Shown here one piece after another: positions 1 to 6,109 of a DNA stretch of 9,869 nt (the stretch's first letter is position 1; every line of letters begins with the position of its first letter). A program made the translations under genes and the position numbers. The DNA comes from an uncultured Oscillospiraceae bacterium (GTDB lineage: Bacteria; Bacillota; Clostridia; Oscillospirales; Oscillospiraceae), in NCBI GenBank assembly GCA_934590505.1, contig CAKTPC010000077.1, positions 1 to 9,869 on the forward strand, in the 5' to 3' direction. A model generated the notes under the pieces. That model was not told where the DNA came from. It saw nothing but the letters and a program-made list of their open reading frames with translations, and ran no database searches.

Positions 1-227
1 ACGAGCGCCTTGCTCTCCTTGCCGGGCTTATACCCGCAGACGTCGATCTCGCCCGAGTCCGGCGTCAGCAGGCCGTTCGCCAGCTTAATAAGCGTTGTTT
101 TGCCGCTGCCGTTCGGGCCGAGCAGCCCCACAACGCGCCCCGGCATGATAGAAATGTTGACCTCTTCAAGCGCCTGAACATTGCCGAAGCGCTTGCTCAG
201 GTCCTTGCATTCAAAGCATGCTTCCAT
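1..227 (-). CDS. ABC transporter ATP-binding protein, N-terminal part (cut by window edge)
   Basis: Only the first 75 codons are present; the gene continues beyond position 1. The reading begins MEACFECKDLSKRFGNVQAL and carries a complete Walker A P-loop, GPNGSGKTT, at residues 37-45, followed by LIKLANGLLTPDSGEI, the usual run of an ABC-type nucleotide-binding domain. Signature and Walker B motifs lie outside the window. The ATG at 227-225 has an AGGAGG ribosome binding site (complement of 234-239) with a 6-nt spacer, which fixes the start. The start overlaps the end of the upstream GntR gene by 17 bp, so the two are translated from one mRNA. Known pattern: YtrA-type GntR repressors sit directly upstream of the ABC ATPase they control, usually with a permease gene following. 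The protein would couple ATP hydrolysis to a membrane partner; substrate and direction of transport cannot be told from this fragment. Confidence 0.93.
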   Translation of the reverse strand, partial: MEACFECKDLSKRFGNVQALEEVNISIMPGRVVGLLGPNGSGKTTLIKLANGLLTPDSGEIDVCGYKPGKESKAL

Positions 228-594
228 TTTTGTCCTCCTCTTCGCCGCTTTCAAGCAGCGCTATGATCTCTTCTCTGGTATAGCCCAGCTTTTTCATTGA
301 CGCCATGAACTGTTCGATATGCTGCCGTGCAAGCGTGCGCTTGGCCTCGCCTATGACGGCGGTATCCTCGGTGATGAAGCGTCCGCTGCTGCGCTGCGTG
401 AACACGAGTCCCTCGCGCTCAAGCTGCTGCAGGGCGCGCTGCATCGTGTTCGGGTTGACCCCGGCATCCGCGGCCAGATCCCTCACGCCAGCCATCCTCT
501 CGCCCGGGGAAAGTTCCCCGGAAACGATCGCAAACTTTATCTGATACACAAGCTGAGTGTATATCGGCATATTGTCGTCAAAATGCCATTCCAT
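211..594 (-). CDS. GntR-family transcriptional regulator, YtrA subfamily
   Basis: A 127-residue regulator with an N-terminal winged helix-turn-helix (about residues 10-75) and a short helical tail of about 50 residues instead of a large ligand-binding domain, the architecture of the YtrA branch of GntR. The family pattern is clear: PIYTQLVYQIKFAIVSGEL, then GERMAGVRDLAADAGVNPNT (residues 31-50), then MQRALQQLEREGLVFTQRSSGRFI. The ATG at 594 has an AAGGAGG site (complement of 601-607) 6 nt upstream. It is the first gene of a minus-strand unit and overlaps the ABC ATPase gene by 17 bp. By analogy with YtrA in Bacillus, it probably represses its own promoter and so controls the ABC genes. The effector is unknown. 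The repeats over the promoter (618-649) are a natural candidate binding region, by inference only. Confidence 0.93.
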   Translation of the reverse strand: MEWHFDDNMPIYTQLVYQIKFAIVSGELSPGERMAGVRDLAADAGVNPNTMQRALQQLEREGLVFTQRSSGRFITEDTAVIGEAKRTLARQHIEQFMASMKKLGYTREEIIALLESGEEEDKNGSML

Positions 595-617
595 GTCTTG
601 CCTCCTTGTGTTGCTGT

Positions 618-649
618 ATTAAGCGATTAAGACAATAACACGTTAACAC
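618..649. repeat. Four tandem imperfect 8-bp repeats over the GntR promoter
   Basis: Read on the plus strand, the 32 bp divide exactly into ATTAAGCG, ATTAAGAC, AATAACAC and GTTAACAC. The third to fifth bases (TAA) are the same in all four units and the other positions vary little; the array stops abruptly at both ends. It covers the -10 box, most of the spacer and the predicted transcription start of the GntR-ABC operon. The most likely role is an operator for the GntR protein encoded next to it, but a decayed microsatellite or chance in an AT-rich promoter is possible. Confidence 0.6.
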
Positions 650-660
650 AGTTTTGTCAA
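632..660 (-). promoter_or_regulatory. Sigma-A type promoter for the GntR-ABC operon
   Basis: Read on the minus strand: TTGACA (660-655), a 17-bp spacer, then TATTGT (637-632). The -35 hexamer is perfect, the -10 matches at four of six positions, and the spacing is optimal. Transcription should start near position 625, giving a short leader before the AAGGAGG at 607-601. The -10 box and spacer lie inside the tandem repeats at 618-649, so a protein bound there would block RNA polymerase. Confidence 0.82.
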
Positions 661-710
661 TAGTCATTTTGAAATTTTCAAAAATTAGACACCGGCGGGG
701 ATTTGTCCGT

Positions 711-726
711 GTAGAGTCGACTCTAC
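711..726. promoter_or_regulatory. Perfect 16-bp palindrome, putative operator
   Basis: GTAGAGTCGACTCTAC is its own reverse complement over all 16 bases. It has no loop and no following T-run, so it is better read as a site for a dimeric DNA-binding protein than as a terminator. It lies between the divergent GntR operon and the PAP2-like gene, about 50 bp upstream of the GntR -35 box and about 100 bp upstream of the PAP2-like start. The binding protein is unknown. Confidence 0.5.
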
Positions 727-740
727 TGCTCTATCATGAG

Positions 741-752
741 TATAGCGCTATA
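741..752. promoter_or_regulatory. Perfect 12-bp palindrome TATAGCGCTATA
   Basis: A second self-complementary site, centred about 28 bp from the centre of the 16-bp palindrome. The heptamer AGTATAG occurs at its left edge (739-745) and again at 753-759. With the TAGAG/CTCTA elements upstream this makes a cluster of related half-sites. A regulatory role is inferred from position and symmetry only. Confidence 0.4.
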
Positions 753-793
753 AGTATAGTCGGAGAAAGGGCAGCATAGCTTGCCTCTACCTG

Positions 794-799
794 ACCTAC
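794..799 (+). promoter_or_regulatory. Possible -10 box (TATAAT) of the PAP2-like gene
   Basis: A consensus TATAAT lies 28 bp upstream of the ATG at 828 and would start transcription near 806. I find no -35-like hexamer at 16-18 bp spacing (771-776 reads GCAGCA) and no extended -10 TG, so the promoter may depend on an activator, or the match may be fortuitous. Confidence 0.3.
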
Positions 800-827
800 G
801 GATTATAATTTTTCTCGAGGTGAGGAC

Positions 828-1400
828 ATGCAATTTCGTCAGAAGCTTGCAAAGGCAATACGTGTTATCTCCGCGCCGCCCTTCGCTGCGGCAGCCTTTG
901 CTCTCATACTTTACTTTAACCCTGCCGGTGCGATAGTAAGGCGGGATCAGCTCATCGCCTGTCTGCTCGGTCTTAGCGTCGGCCCGGTACTGGCCTACCC
1001 CATATCCGCCGTGCTGCACACCGGGCGTGAAAAGCAGCGCGTCATCGCGATGTACATTTCGCTGCTGTCCTATGGCGCTCTGCTCGCGTGGAGTCTTCTC
1101 AGTCCCAACAGCAGCGAGTTCCGCTTTGTGTGCATGACCTATTTCATGTCGGTCATTATGCTCATCGTGTTCAACCGCCTGCTGCACATCCGCTCCAGCG
1201 GGCATTCATGCAGCGTTTCCGGTCCCGGCCTGCTGCTGTGCATTTTCTTCGGCGCGAAGTGGATCCCCGGCTGCGTTGCCGTATATGCGCTGATATTCTG
1301 GGCCTCGGTCGAGACGAAGCGCCACACGCCGAAGGAGTTCATCCTTGGCACGGTGTGCCTGCTGATTGCTGCGGGTATCTCGGCACTTGTGATGCTGTAA
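828..1400 (+). CDS. PAP2-like integral membrane protein, putative lipid phosphatase/phosphotransferase relative
   Basis: A 190-residue hydrophobic protein with about five or six membrane segments (roughly residues 13-30, 41-60, 73-91, 100-118, 131-160 and 170-190). It shows what looks like a derived PAP2 (phosphatidic acid phosphatase type 2) active site: GREKQR at 66-71 (a weak match to the KxxxxxxRP element), RSSGHS at 122-127 (resembling PSGH, with H126) and KRHTPKEFILG at 164-174 (resembling SRxxxxxHxxxD, with R165 and H166 but no clear final Asp). I recall a clostridial family of this size with the same IRASGH...KRHT layout, usually annotated only as PAP2-related. The ATG at 828 follows a GAGGTGAGG ribosome binding site at 817-825. 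The gene stands alone: the upstream operon is divergent and a strong terminator follows. The substrate, possibly a polyprenyl or phospholipid phosphate, is inferred; an inactive or differently acting protein is possible. Confidence 0.7.
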   Translation: MQFRQKLAKAIRVISAPPFAAAAFALILYFNPAGAIVRRDQLIACLLGLSVGPVLAYPISAVLHTGREKQRVIAMYISLLSYGALLAWSLLSPNSSEFRFVCMTYFMSVIMLIVFNRLLHIRSSGHSCSVSGPGLLLCIFFGAKWIPGCVAVYALIFWASVETKRHTPKEFILGTVCLLIAAGISALVML

Positions 1401-1447
1401 GCTGCGGCAAGCGGTTAGCTCTGGAAAGAATAGTTTATAGCAACGTT

Positions 1448-1479
1448 AAAAACCGTCACTTGTCCGAGTGACGGTTTTT
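1448..1479 (+). terminator. Intrinsic terminator after the PAP2-like gene
   Basis: A perfect 13-bp stem (1448-1460 with 1467-1479) around the loop TGTCCG. The core is ACCGTCACT / AGTGACGGT, flanked by five A and five T, so it could act in both directions. It separates the PAP2-like gene from the trmB operon. Confidence 0.92.
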
Positions 1480-1521
1480 GCTTTATTCAAAAAATCTTAA
1501 GCCAACTTCAGCTTTTATAGA

Positions 1522-1550
1522 TTGATGTTTTATTCCCGTTGTGGTATTCT
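1522..1550 (+). promoter_or_regulatory. Possible promoter of the trmB operon
   Basis: TTGATG (1522-1527), a 17-bp spacer and TATTCT (1545-1550) form a moderate sigma-A match. The predicted start near 1557 would leave a very short leader, with the AGGAG site at 1558-1562 almost at the 5' end. It is the best candidate between the terminator at 1479 and the gene. TATAGA at 1516-1521 is another -10-like sequence but has no -35 partner. Confidence 0.4.
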
Positions 1551-1572
1551 TTTGAACAGGAGTGTGATTCTT

Positions 1573-2322
1573 TTGAGGATGAGAAAAAGGTCGAACCTCG
1601 GCCCGCGTATGGAAAAGTGCGCAGAATATCTTATAGACGATCCCGCCGCGCTGCGCGGAAAATGGCTGGAGAGCTTCCCTGGCTATGACAGACTTTACCT
1701 TGAGCTCGGCTGCGGCAAGGGACGCTTCACGGCGGACACCGCGGAGCTGATGCCTGATACGTTATATATAGCAATGGAAAAGGTGCCAGACGCGATGATC
1801 CTTGCGATGGAGCGCGTGCGTGAGCGCGGCATAAAGAATGTCCGTTTCATCGACGGCGACGCAATAAATCTCGCCGAGATGTTCGCCCCGGACGAGGCTG
1901 CACGCATATACATAAACTTCTGCGACCCGTGGCCGAAGAGCCGCGACGCAAAGCACCGCCTGACCTTCCCGGGCTTCCTGCGTCTCTATGCGGATGTGCT
2001 CCCGATTGGCGGCGAGATACATTTTAAGACCGATAATACCCCGCTCTTCATCTGGTCTCTCGAACAGTTTGAAAACGAGGGCTGGGCGCTCTCGGAAAAG
2101 ACGAATGACCTGCATGCGAACGGCCCCGTCGGCGTCATGACGGATTACGAGGCGAAGTTCCATGCGCAGGGCTTCCCGATAAACCGCGTCGTCGCAGTAA
2201 AGACGGAAGCGACAAAGGGTACGGCTGCGGGCCCCGCGCCGCGCATGTACAAGGCGGCCTTGACCGACGCGCACGGCTATGAGGACAGCATGAACTCAAA
2301 CGCCGGGGAGAAGCATGAATGA
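1573..2322 (+). CDS. trmB: tRNA (guanine-N7-)-methyltransferase TrmB
   Basis: Transfers a methyl group from S-adenosylmethionine to N7 of G46 in the tRNA variable loop. With a TTG start at 1573 the protein is 249 residues. The SAM-binding loop ELGCGKGRF is at about residues 44-52, the family motif DPWPK at 118-122, KHRLT at 127-131 and FKTDN at 151-155. The frame stays open back to 1522, but the extra 17 residues match nothing in the family and overlap the likely promoter. The TTG at 1573 has AGGAG (1558-1562) 10 nt upstream and gives the family-like start MRMRKR; the ATG at 1579 is the alternative. After the core, about 40 residues (from roughly 210) form a charged tail of unclear role. The stop overlaps the exoA start in the sequence ATGA, so it is the first gene of a coupled run. 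Confidence 0.95.
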   Translation: MRMRKRSNLGPRMEKCAEYLIDDPAALRGKWLESFPGYDRLYLELGCGKGRFTADTAELMPDTLYIAMEKVPDAMILAMERVRERGIKNVRFIDGDAINLAEMFAPDEAARIYINFCDPWPKSRDAKHRLTFPGFLRLYADVLPIGGEIHFKTDNTPLFIWSLEQFENEGWALSEKTNDLHANGPVGVMTDYEAKFHAQGFPINRVVAVKTEATKGTAAGPAPRMYKAALTDAHGYEDSMNSNAGEKHE

Positions 2323-3074
2323 GGTTTATTTCATGGAATGTAAACGGACTGCGTGCAGTCCGGAAAAAAGGCTTTGACGATATCTTCCTGAGCCTGAACG
2401 CAGACTTCTTCTGCATCCAGGAAACGAAGCTTCAAGAGGGACAGATCGATATTGACTTTCCCGGCTATGAGAGCTACTGGTGCTATGCCGAGAAAAAGGG
2501 CTACTCCGGCACAGCTATATTCACAAAGCACACTCCCCTCTCCGTCTCCTATAACATCGGCATCGAGGAACACGGAACCGAGGGGCGCACGATAACGCTC
2601 GAATATGAGGACTTCTACCTTGTCTGCGTCTACACGCCGAACGCGCAGGACGGGCTCAAACGCCTTGACTACCGCATGAGCTGGGAGGACGCTTTCAGAG
2701 AGTACCTCTGTTCGCTTGATAAAATAAAACCCGTCATCGTCTGCGGTGACATGAACGTTGCGCATGAGGAAATAGACCTCAAGAATGCCAAGGCAAACGT
2801 CGGCAACCCCGGCTTCTCGGATGAGGAACGCGCGAAGTTCACGGAGCTTTTAGCAGCGGGCTTTACCGACAGCTTCCGCTATCTCTATCCCGACCGGCGC
2901 GATGCGTACTCATGGTGGAGCTATCGCGCAGCTGCGAGGGAGCGCAACGTCGGCTGGCGCATTGACTACTTTGTTGTGTCCGACCGGCTGCGCGATAATA
3001 TAAAGGACGCGTATATCCTGCCTGAGATCACCGGCTCGGATCACTGCCCGGTGGGGCTTGATATGTCATGGTGA
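2319..3074 (+). CDS. exoA: Exodeoxyribonuclease III (AP endonuclease, ExoA/Xth)
   Basis: A DNA repair enzyme of the Mg-dependent exonuclease III / AP endonuclease family. It cuts 5' to abasic sites in base excision repair and has 3' exonuclease and 3' phosphatase activity. At 251 residues it is a normal bacterial length. The catalytic and metal residues are all in place: SWNVNG with N7, QETK with E35, VYTPNAQ with Y105, GDMN with D144 and N146, WRIDY near 213-217, and GSDHCP with D241 and H242. The start ATG overlaps the trmB stop by 4 bp (ATGA) and has GGGGAG (2305-2310) 8 nt upstream. The 3' end overlaps dusB by 7 bp, so it is translationally coupled on both sides. No truncation or missing residue is seen. 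Confidence 0.96.
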   Translation: MRFISWNVNGLRAVRKKGFDDIFLSLNADFFCIQETKLQEGQIDIDFPGYESYWCYAEKKGYSGTAIFTKHTPLSVSYNIGIEEHGTEGRTITLEYEDFYLVCVYTPNAQDGLKRLDYRMSWEDAFREYLCSLDKIKPVIVCGDMNVAHEEIDLKNAKANVGNPGFSDEERAKFTELLAAGFTDSFRYLYPDRRDAYSWWSYRAAARERNVGWRIDYFVVSDRLRDNIKDAYILPEITGSDHCPVGLDMSW

Positions 3075-4039
3075 AGATAGGCAATATTGAGCTGCGCGGG
3101 AACCTGACTCTCGCGCCTATGGCTGGAGTGACGGACTTTGCCTTCCGCCGCGTCTGCCGCAGTCTCGGCGCGGCGCTCACAACTACCGAGATGGTCAGCG
3201 CCAAGGCACTGGTATATAAGGACGAAAAAACAAAATCTCTGCTCTATATTCCGAAGGACGAGCACCCCTGCGCCGCGCAGATATTCGGCCATGAACCGGA
3301 CGTGATGGCCGAGGCTGCGGTCATGGCGCGCGAGATATCCGGGGCGGAGATCATCGATATCAACATGGGCTGTCCGGTCGGCAAGGTCGTCAAATCCGGC
3401 GACGGCTCCGCGCTCATGCGCACACCGGAGCTCGCAGAAGAAATAATCAAGAGCGTAGTTAAAAGCGCGGGCTGCCCCGTCACGGTGAAGTTCCGCAAGG
3501 GCTGGGACAACGGCAGCGTCAACGCCGTGGACTTTGCGCGCATGTGCGAAGGCAGCGGTGCCGCAGCTATCGCCGTACACGGCAGAACGCGCGCGCAGAT
3601 GTACGCTGGGCGCGCGGACTGGGACATTATACGCGAGGTGCGCAGGGCCGTGAGCATCCCGGTGATCGCAAACGGCGATATCTTCGCACCCGAGGACGCA
3701 GCGCATATCCTGCGCTACACCGGCTGCGAGCTTGCGATGATAGGCCGCGGCAGCTTCGGCAGCCCTTGGCTGTTTCAGCAGGGACAGGCCGCGATAGACG
3801 GCGCGGAAATTCCGCCGCTGCCGTCCCTCGGGGAGCGGATAGACACGGCAGTCACGCAGATAGAGGAGCTTGCCGCCGTGACCGGCGAACGCAACGCCTG
3901 CATGGAAGCGCGCCACCAGCTGCCGTGGTACCTGCACGGCGTGGCACATTCGGGCTACTACAAGCAGCAGCTTGTACACGTCGATACTTTGGAAGATATA
4001 AGAAAGATCGCGATAGGGATAAAACATGATCTGACCTGA
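3068..4039 (+). CDS. dusB: tRNA-dihydrouridine synthase (DusB type)
   Basis: An FMN- and NADPH-dependent enzyme that reduces uridines in the tRNA D-loop to dihydrouridine. It has 323 residues, the usual length. The N-terminal TIM barrel shows LAPMAGVTDFAFRR (15-28), TEMVSAKAL (40-48), AQIFGHEP (70-77), DINMGCPVGKVVKSGDGSALM (97-117) with the catalytic C102, HGRTR (171-175), ANGDIF (201-206) and GRGSFGSPWLF (227-237). The C-terminal helical domain that recognises tRNA follows (about 250-323). The motif after the catalytic Cys reads PVGKVVKSG where PAPKIVKNG is usual, a mild variation. The ATG at 3068 overlaps the exoA stop by 7 bp; GGTGGGG at 3050-3056 may serve as ribosome binding site, and GTG at 3071 is a less likely start. 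The sigma factor gene follows after 19 bp. Confidence 0.95.
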   Translation: MVKIGNIELRGNLTLAPMAGVTDFAFRRVCRSLGAALTTTEMVSAKALVYKDEKTKSLLYIPKDEHPCAAQIFGHEPDVMAEAAVMAREISGAEIIDINMGCPVGKVVKSGDGSALMRTPELAEEIIKSVVKSAGCPVTVKFRKGWDNGSVNAVDFARMCEGSGAAAIAVHGRTRAQMYAGRADWDIIREVRRAVSIPVIANGDIFAPEDAAHILRYTGCELAMIGRGSFGSPWLFQQGQAAIDGAEIPPLPSLGERIDTAVTQIEELAAVTGERNACMEARHQLPWYLHGVAHSGYYKQQLVHVDTLEDIRKIAIGIKHDLT

Positions 4040-4058
4040 CAACCGGGGAGGTGACAGC

Positions 4059-4670
4059 TTGACACGGGAACAGGAAGCGGCCATAGTACGCAAGGTGCTC
4101 GGCGGAGACGCCAACGCCTTTGAAACGCTCGTACTTGAGTATGAAAAAAACGTATACAACATAGCCCTGCGCATGACAGGCAACAGCGAGGACGCTGCCG
4201 ACATGACCCAGGAGGCCTTCATCAAGGCCTACAACTCCCTGCAGTCTTTCCGCGGCGACAGCAAGTTTTCCGTCTGGCTGTACAGGATCGTTTCAAACGT
4301 CTGCCTTGACTTCCTGCGCAGCAGGAACCGCCGGCCTACCGTCTCGCTGTCTGTCGAGGATGACGACGGTGAGGACGCGCAGCTCGACGTGGCCGATGAA
4401 AGCCAGTCGCCCGAGCTGCTGCTTGACCGGAAGCTCACGCGTGAGAGCGTGCGCCGCGGGCTCGATTCGCTCCCGCCCGATTACCGGCAGATACTGCTGC
4501 TGCGTGAGATACAGGGCCTGAGCTATGACGAGATATCTCAGGCGCTCTGCCTTGAGGTCGGCACAGTCAAATCCAGAATATTCAGAGCCAGAAAAAGACT
4601 TTGCACTTTTTTGATCGACGACGGGAACATTTCTGATTTTTCATCGTCTGGCAATAATGAAAGGCGGTGA
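4059..4670 (+). CDS. ECF-type RNA polymerase sigma factor (sigma-70 family, RpoE/SigW-like)
   Basis: A 203-residue extracytoplasmic-function sigma factor. Region 2 spans about residues 22-90: FETLVLEYEKNVYNIALRMT, then EDAADMTQEAFIKAYNSLQSF and FSVWLYRIVSNVCLDFLR, which bind core polymerase and the -10 element. Region 4 is at about 130-183, with LDSLPPDYRQILLLREIQGL and the helix-turn-helix SYDEISQALCLEVGTVKSRIFRAR for the -35 element. An acidic, poorly ordered linker (about 98-120) joins them. The start is TTG, supported by GGGGAGGTGA at 4045-4054 with a 7-nt gap; no better start is nearby. A zinc-finger anti-sigma gene follows after 6 bp, the usual pairing. There is no gap for an obvious own promoter upstream, so it appears to be read from the trmB operon, unless a weak ECF-type promoter lies inside dusB. 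Confidence 0.96.
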   Translation: MTREQEAAIVRKVLGGDANAFETLVLEYEKNVYNIALRMTGNSEDAADMTQEAFIKAYNSLQSFRGDSKFSVWLYRIVSNVCLDFLRSRNRRPTVSLSVEDDDGEDAQLDVADESQSPELLLDRKLTRESVRRGLDSLPPDYRQILLLREIQGLSYDEISQALCLEVGTVKSRIFRARKRLCTFLIDDGNISDFSSSGNNERR

Positions 4671-4676
4671 GAGTCA

Positions 4677-6086
4677 ATGACAGAGTGCGAACGATATCAG
4701 GAGCTCATCAGCAGGATGGCTGATGAGGAGCTGACAAAATCAGAACGCACTGCCCTTTCCGCGCACATGGAGCATTGCTCTCAGTGCAACGCCATGTACG
4801 CAGTTTTCTCCAATCTGTCCGAGATCATCGGGCAGGACGCGGAGCCTCTCCCCGAGGGTCTGCACGAAAATATTATGGCGGATATCCGCCGCAGCGCCAT
4901 CAAGCAGCGGAACATTAACGAGAGACGGCGCTTTGCGATACCGAAGCCCTTCAGAAACATTGTCGCCGCCGCGGCCTGCGCCGCTGTTGTGATTTTCGCG
5001 GCAAAGGGCATGCTGAATGAAAAGATGAATGACACGGCTGTCATGAGTGAGAACGAGGCCGCAACCGCGGCTGCTCCCGTGTCCACCGCAGCCGTGACGC
5101 CGCAGCCCACCCCGGCGATACCGCCGAAGGCAGCCGGTTCCGTCCAAGCGGCTCAGGCTCCTGATGTAACCGCCGCTCCTTCTGTTTCGCCCGAGGTTCA
5201 GAGCAGCGGCAGTGCAGATGATAAATACAGCGGCGGCTCCGTCGCCGGCAATTCAGAAAGCCGCCCTTCGCCCGCGCTGAGTGCCGCTCCCGCGGCGGTT
5301 CCCACACTGGCTCCTCCCGTAGTGGAGACCGAAGCACCCCGCGCCGTGCCGACTCCGGCTCCCACGCCGGTCCAGACAGCGGTACCGAGCACTTCGGTCC
5401 AGTCCGCCCCGAACGAGAGTCCCTCTCCCGCGGCAGCAGCCGCAGAGCCTGAGGAGTCCGAAGAGCCTGTCGGCAGATTCAGATCCTTCTTCCTGAAGAA
5501 TGCGCCAGCTGTCATCGATGTCCCGGCTGAGGACGCTGTTGGCAGCTCCACCCCCGCGGAGGCCAATGGCATCTCCGTTCAGTCGATGGATGGACCCGAG
5601 GCAGCCGCCGTGGCTGACAGCGGCAGCAAGGTCATTTTCGCCGAGATAAAAGATCCCGCCAAGCGCGGCGAGCTTATGCGTATCCTGCAAGATACTCCTG
5701 CAAGCCCCACGCCGTGCGAATCCGCCGATCCTGAGAAGCCGGCCGAGTCCGCGAAACCCGAGAAGCCTTCGGAATCCGCCCTGCCAAGTCCTTCGCCCTC
5801 CGCTGCAGTAGCGGAAGATGCGCTCCCGGCCCAGGACCCCGATCTTGTGTATGAGATATTGTTCCCGCAGTGCAAGGAAGCAGAGGAGGACTTCATGTCC
5901 GTCTGTGTTTTCGGTGAGGATGTCTATTGGGTGGTTTTCTCCGATGACGGCAGTGAGCTTGTTTTCCGTGCCGAGTGCAGCGTCAAGGAGTTTGAGGACT
6001 TCATAAAGTCTTTCATGCTCCCCGAAGTGTCTCCGTCGCCGGAGGCATCTCCCGCGGTGCAGGAGTCCCCGCATCCCGCGCAGTGA
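4677..6086 (+). CDS. Membrane-anchored zinc-finger anti-sigma factor with long Pro/Ala/Ser-rich outer region
   Basis: A 469-residue partner of the upstream sigma factor, starting 6 bp after it behind AAGGCGGTGA. The N-terminus is an anti-sigma zinc-finger (ZAS, zf-HC2) domain with the HxxxCxxC motif H30, C34, C37; this domain binds and silences the sigma factor in the cytoplasm. One membrane segment follows at about 93-110 after a basic stretch (RRSAIKQ, NERRR), so the rest should lie outside. Residues 120-262 and 340-385 are low-complexity and rich in Pro, Ala, Ser, Thr and Glu, with PTPAPTP runs and a short PEKPxESA repeat. Two more ordered patches occur at about 265-340 and 386-448; the second has three Cys (399, 410, 434). 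The C-terminal tail is again Ser-Pro rich. Known for the family: release of the sigma factor by regulated proteolysis or conformational change. The outer patches as sensors or wall-binding parts are my inference. Confidence 0.88.
   Translation: MTECERYQELISRMADEELTKSERTALSAHMEHCSQCNAMYAVFSNLSEIIGQDAEPLPEGLHENIMADIRRSAIKQRNINERRRFAIPKPFRNIVAAAACAAVVIFAAKGMLNEKMNDTAVMSENEAATAAAPVSTAAVTPQPTPAIPPKAAGSVQAAQAPDVTAAPSVSPEVQSSGSADDKYSGGSVAGNSESRPSPALSAAPAAVPTLAPPVVETEAPRAVPTPAPTPVQTAVPSTSVQSAPNESPSPAAAAAEPEESEEPVGRFRSFFLKNAPAVIDVPAEDAVGSSTPAEANGISVQSMDGPEAAAVADSGSKVIFAEIKDPAKRGELMRILQDTPASPTPCESADPEKPAESAKPEKPSESALPSPSPSAAVAEDALPAQDPDLVYEILFPQCKEAEEDFMSVCVFGEDVYWVVFSDDGSELVFRAECSVKEFEDFIKSFMLPEVSPSPEASPAVQESPHPAQ
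5718..5780 (+). repeat. Short peptide repeat coding stretch in the anti-sigma linker
   Basis: Residues 348-368 read as ESAD, then PEKPAESAK, then PEKPSESAL: two full copies of PEKPxESAx preceded by a partial one. The DNA copies differ at several third positions, so the repeat is not freshly duplicated. Such alternating charged Pro-rich units are typical of extended linkers across the cell wall. Confidence 0.65.
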
Positions 6087-6109
6087 CACGGTAAATCAAA
6101 AAAATATGG

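Noticed and set aside
723..1205. A minus-strand frame covering the palindrome cluster and the PAP2-like gene start
   Set aside because: No family resemblance and it conflicts with a well-supported membrane protein gene with its own ribosome binding site.
3972..4017. Promoter inside the end of dusB for the sigma factor (TTGTAC-N17-GATATA, or TTGGAA-N17-GATAGG)
   Set aside because: Both -10 hexamers match the consensus poorly and no ECF-type GGAAC/TGAAAC element was seen; not strong enough to list.
3041..4225. A 394-codon open frame on the minus strand opposite dusB
   Set aside because: It lies fully against a gene with clear family motifs and gives Ala/Arg/His-rich sequence with no recognisable domain; it is a by-product of GC-rich coding on the other strand.
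5685..5706. CCTGCAAG occurring twice within 22 bp in the anti-sigma gene
   Set aside because: Within coding sequence, short, and explained by codon choice; no structure around it.
5253..6089. A 278-codon minus-strand frame opposite the anti-sigma gene
   Set aside because: Gly/Arg/Leu-rich sequence mirrored from the Pro/Ala/Ser linker; no ribosome binding site or family motif, and the plus frame is supported by the sigma gene pairing.
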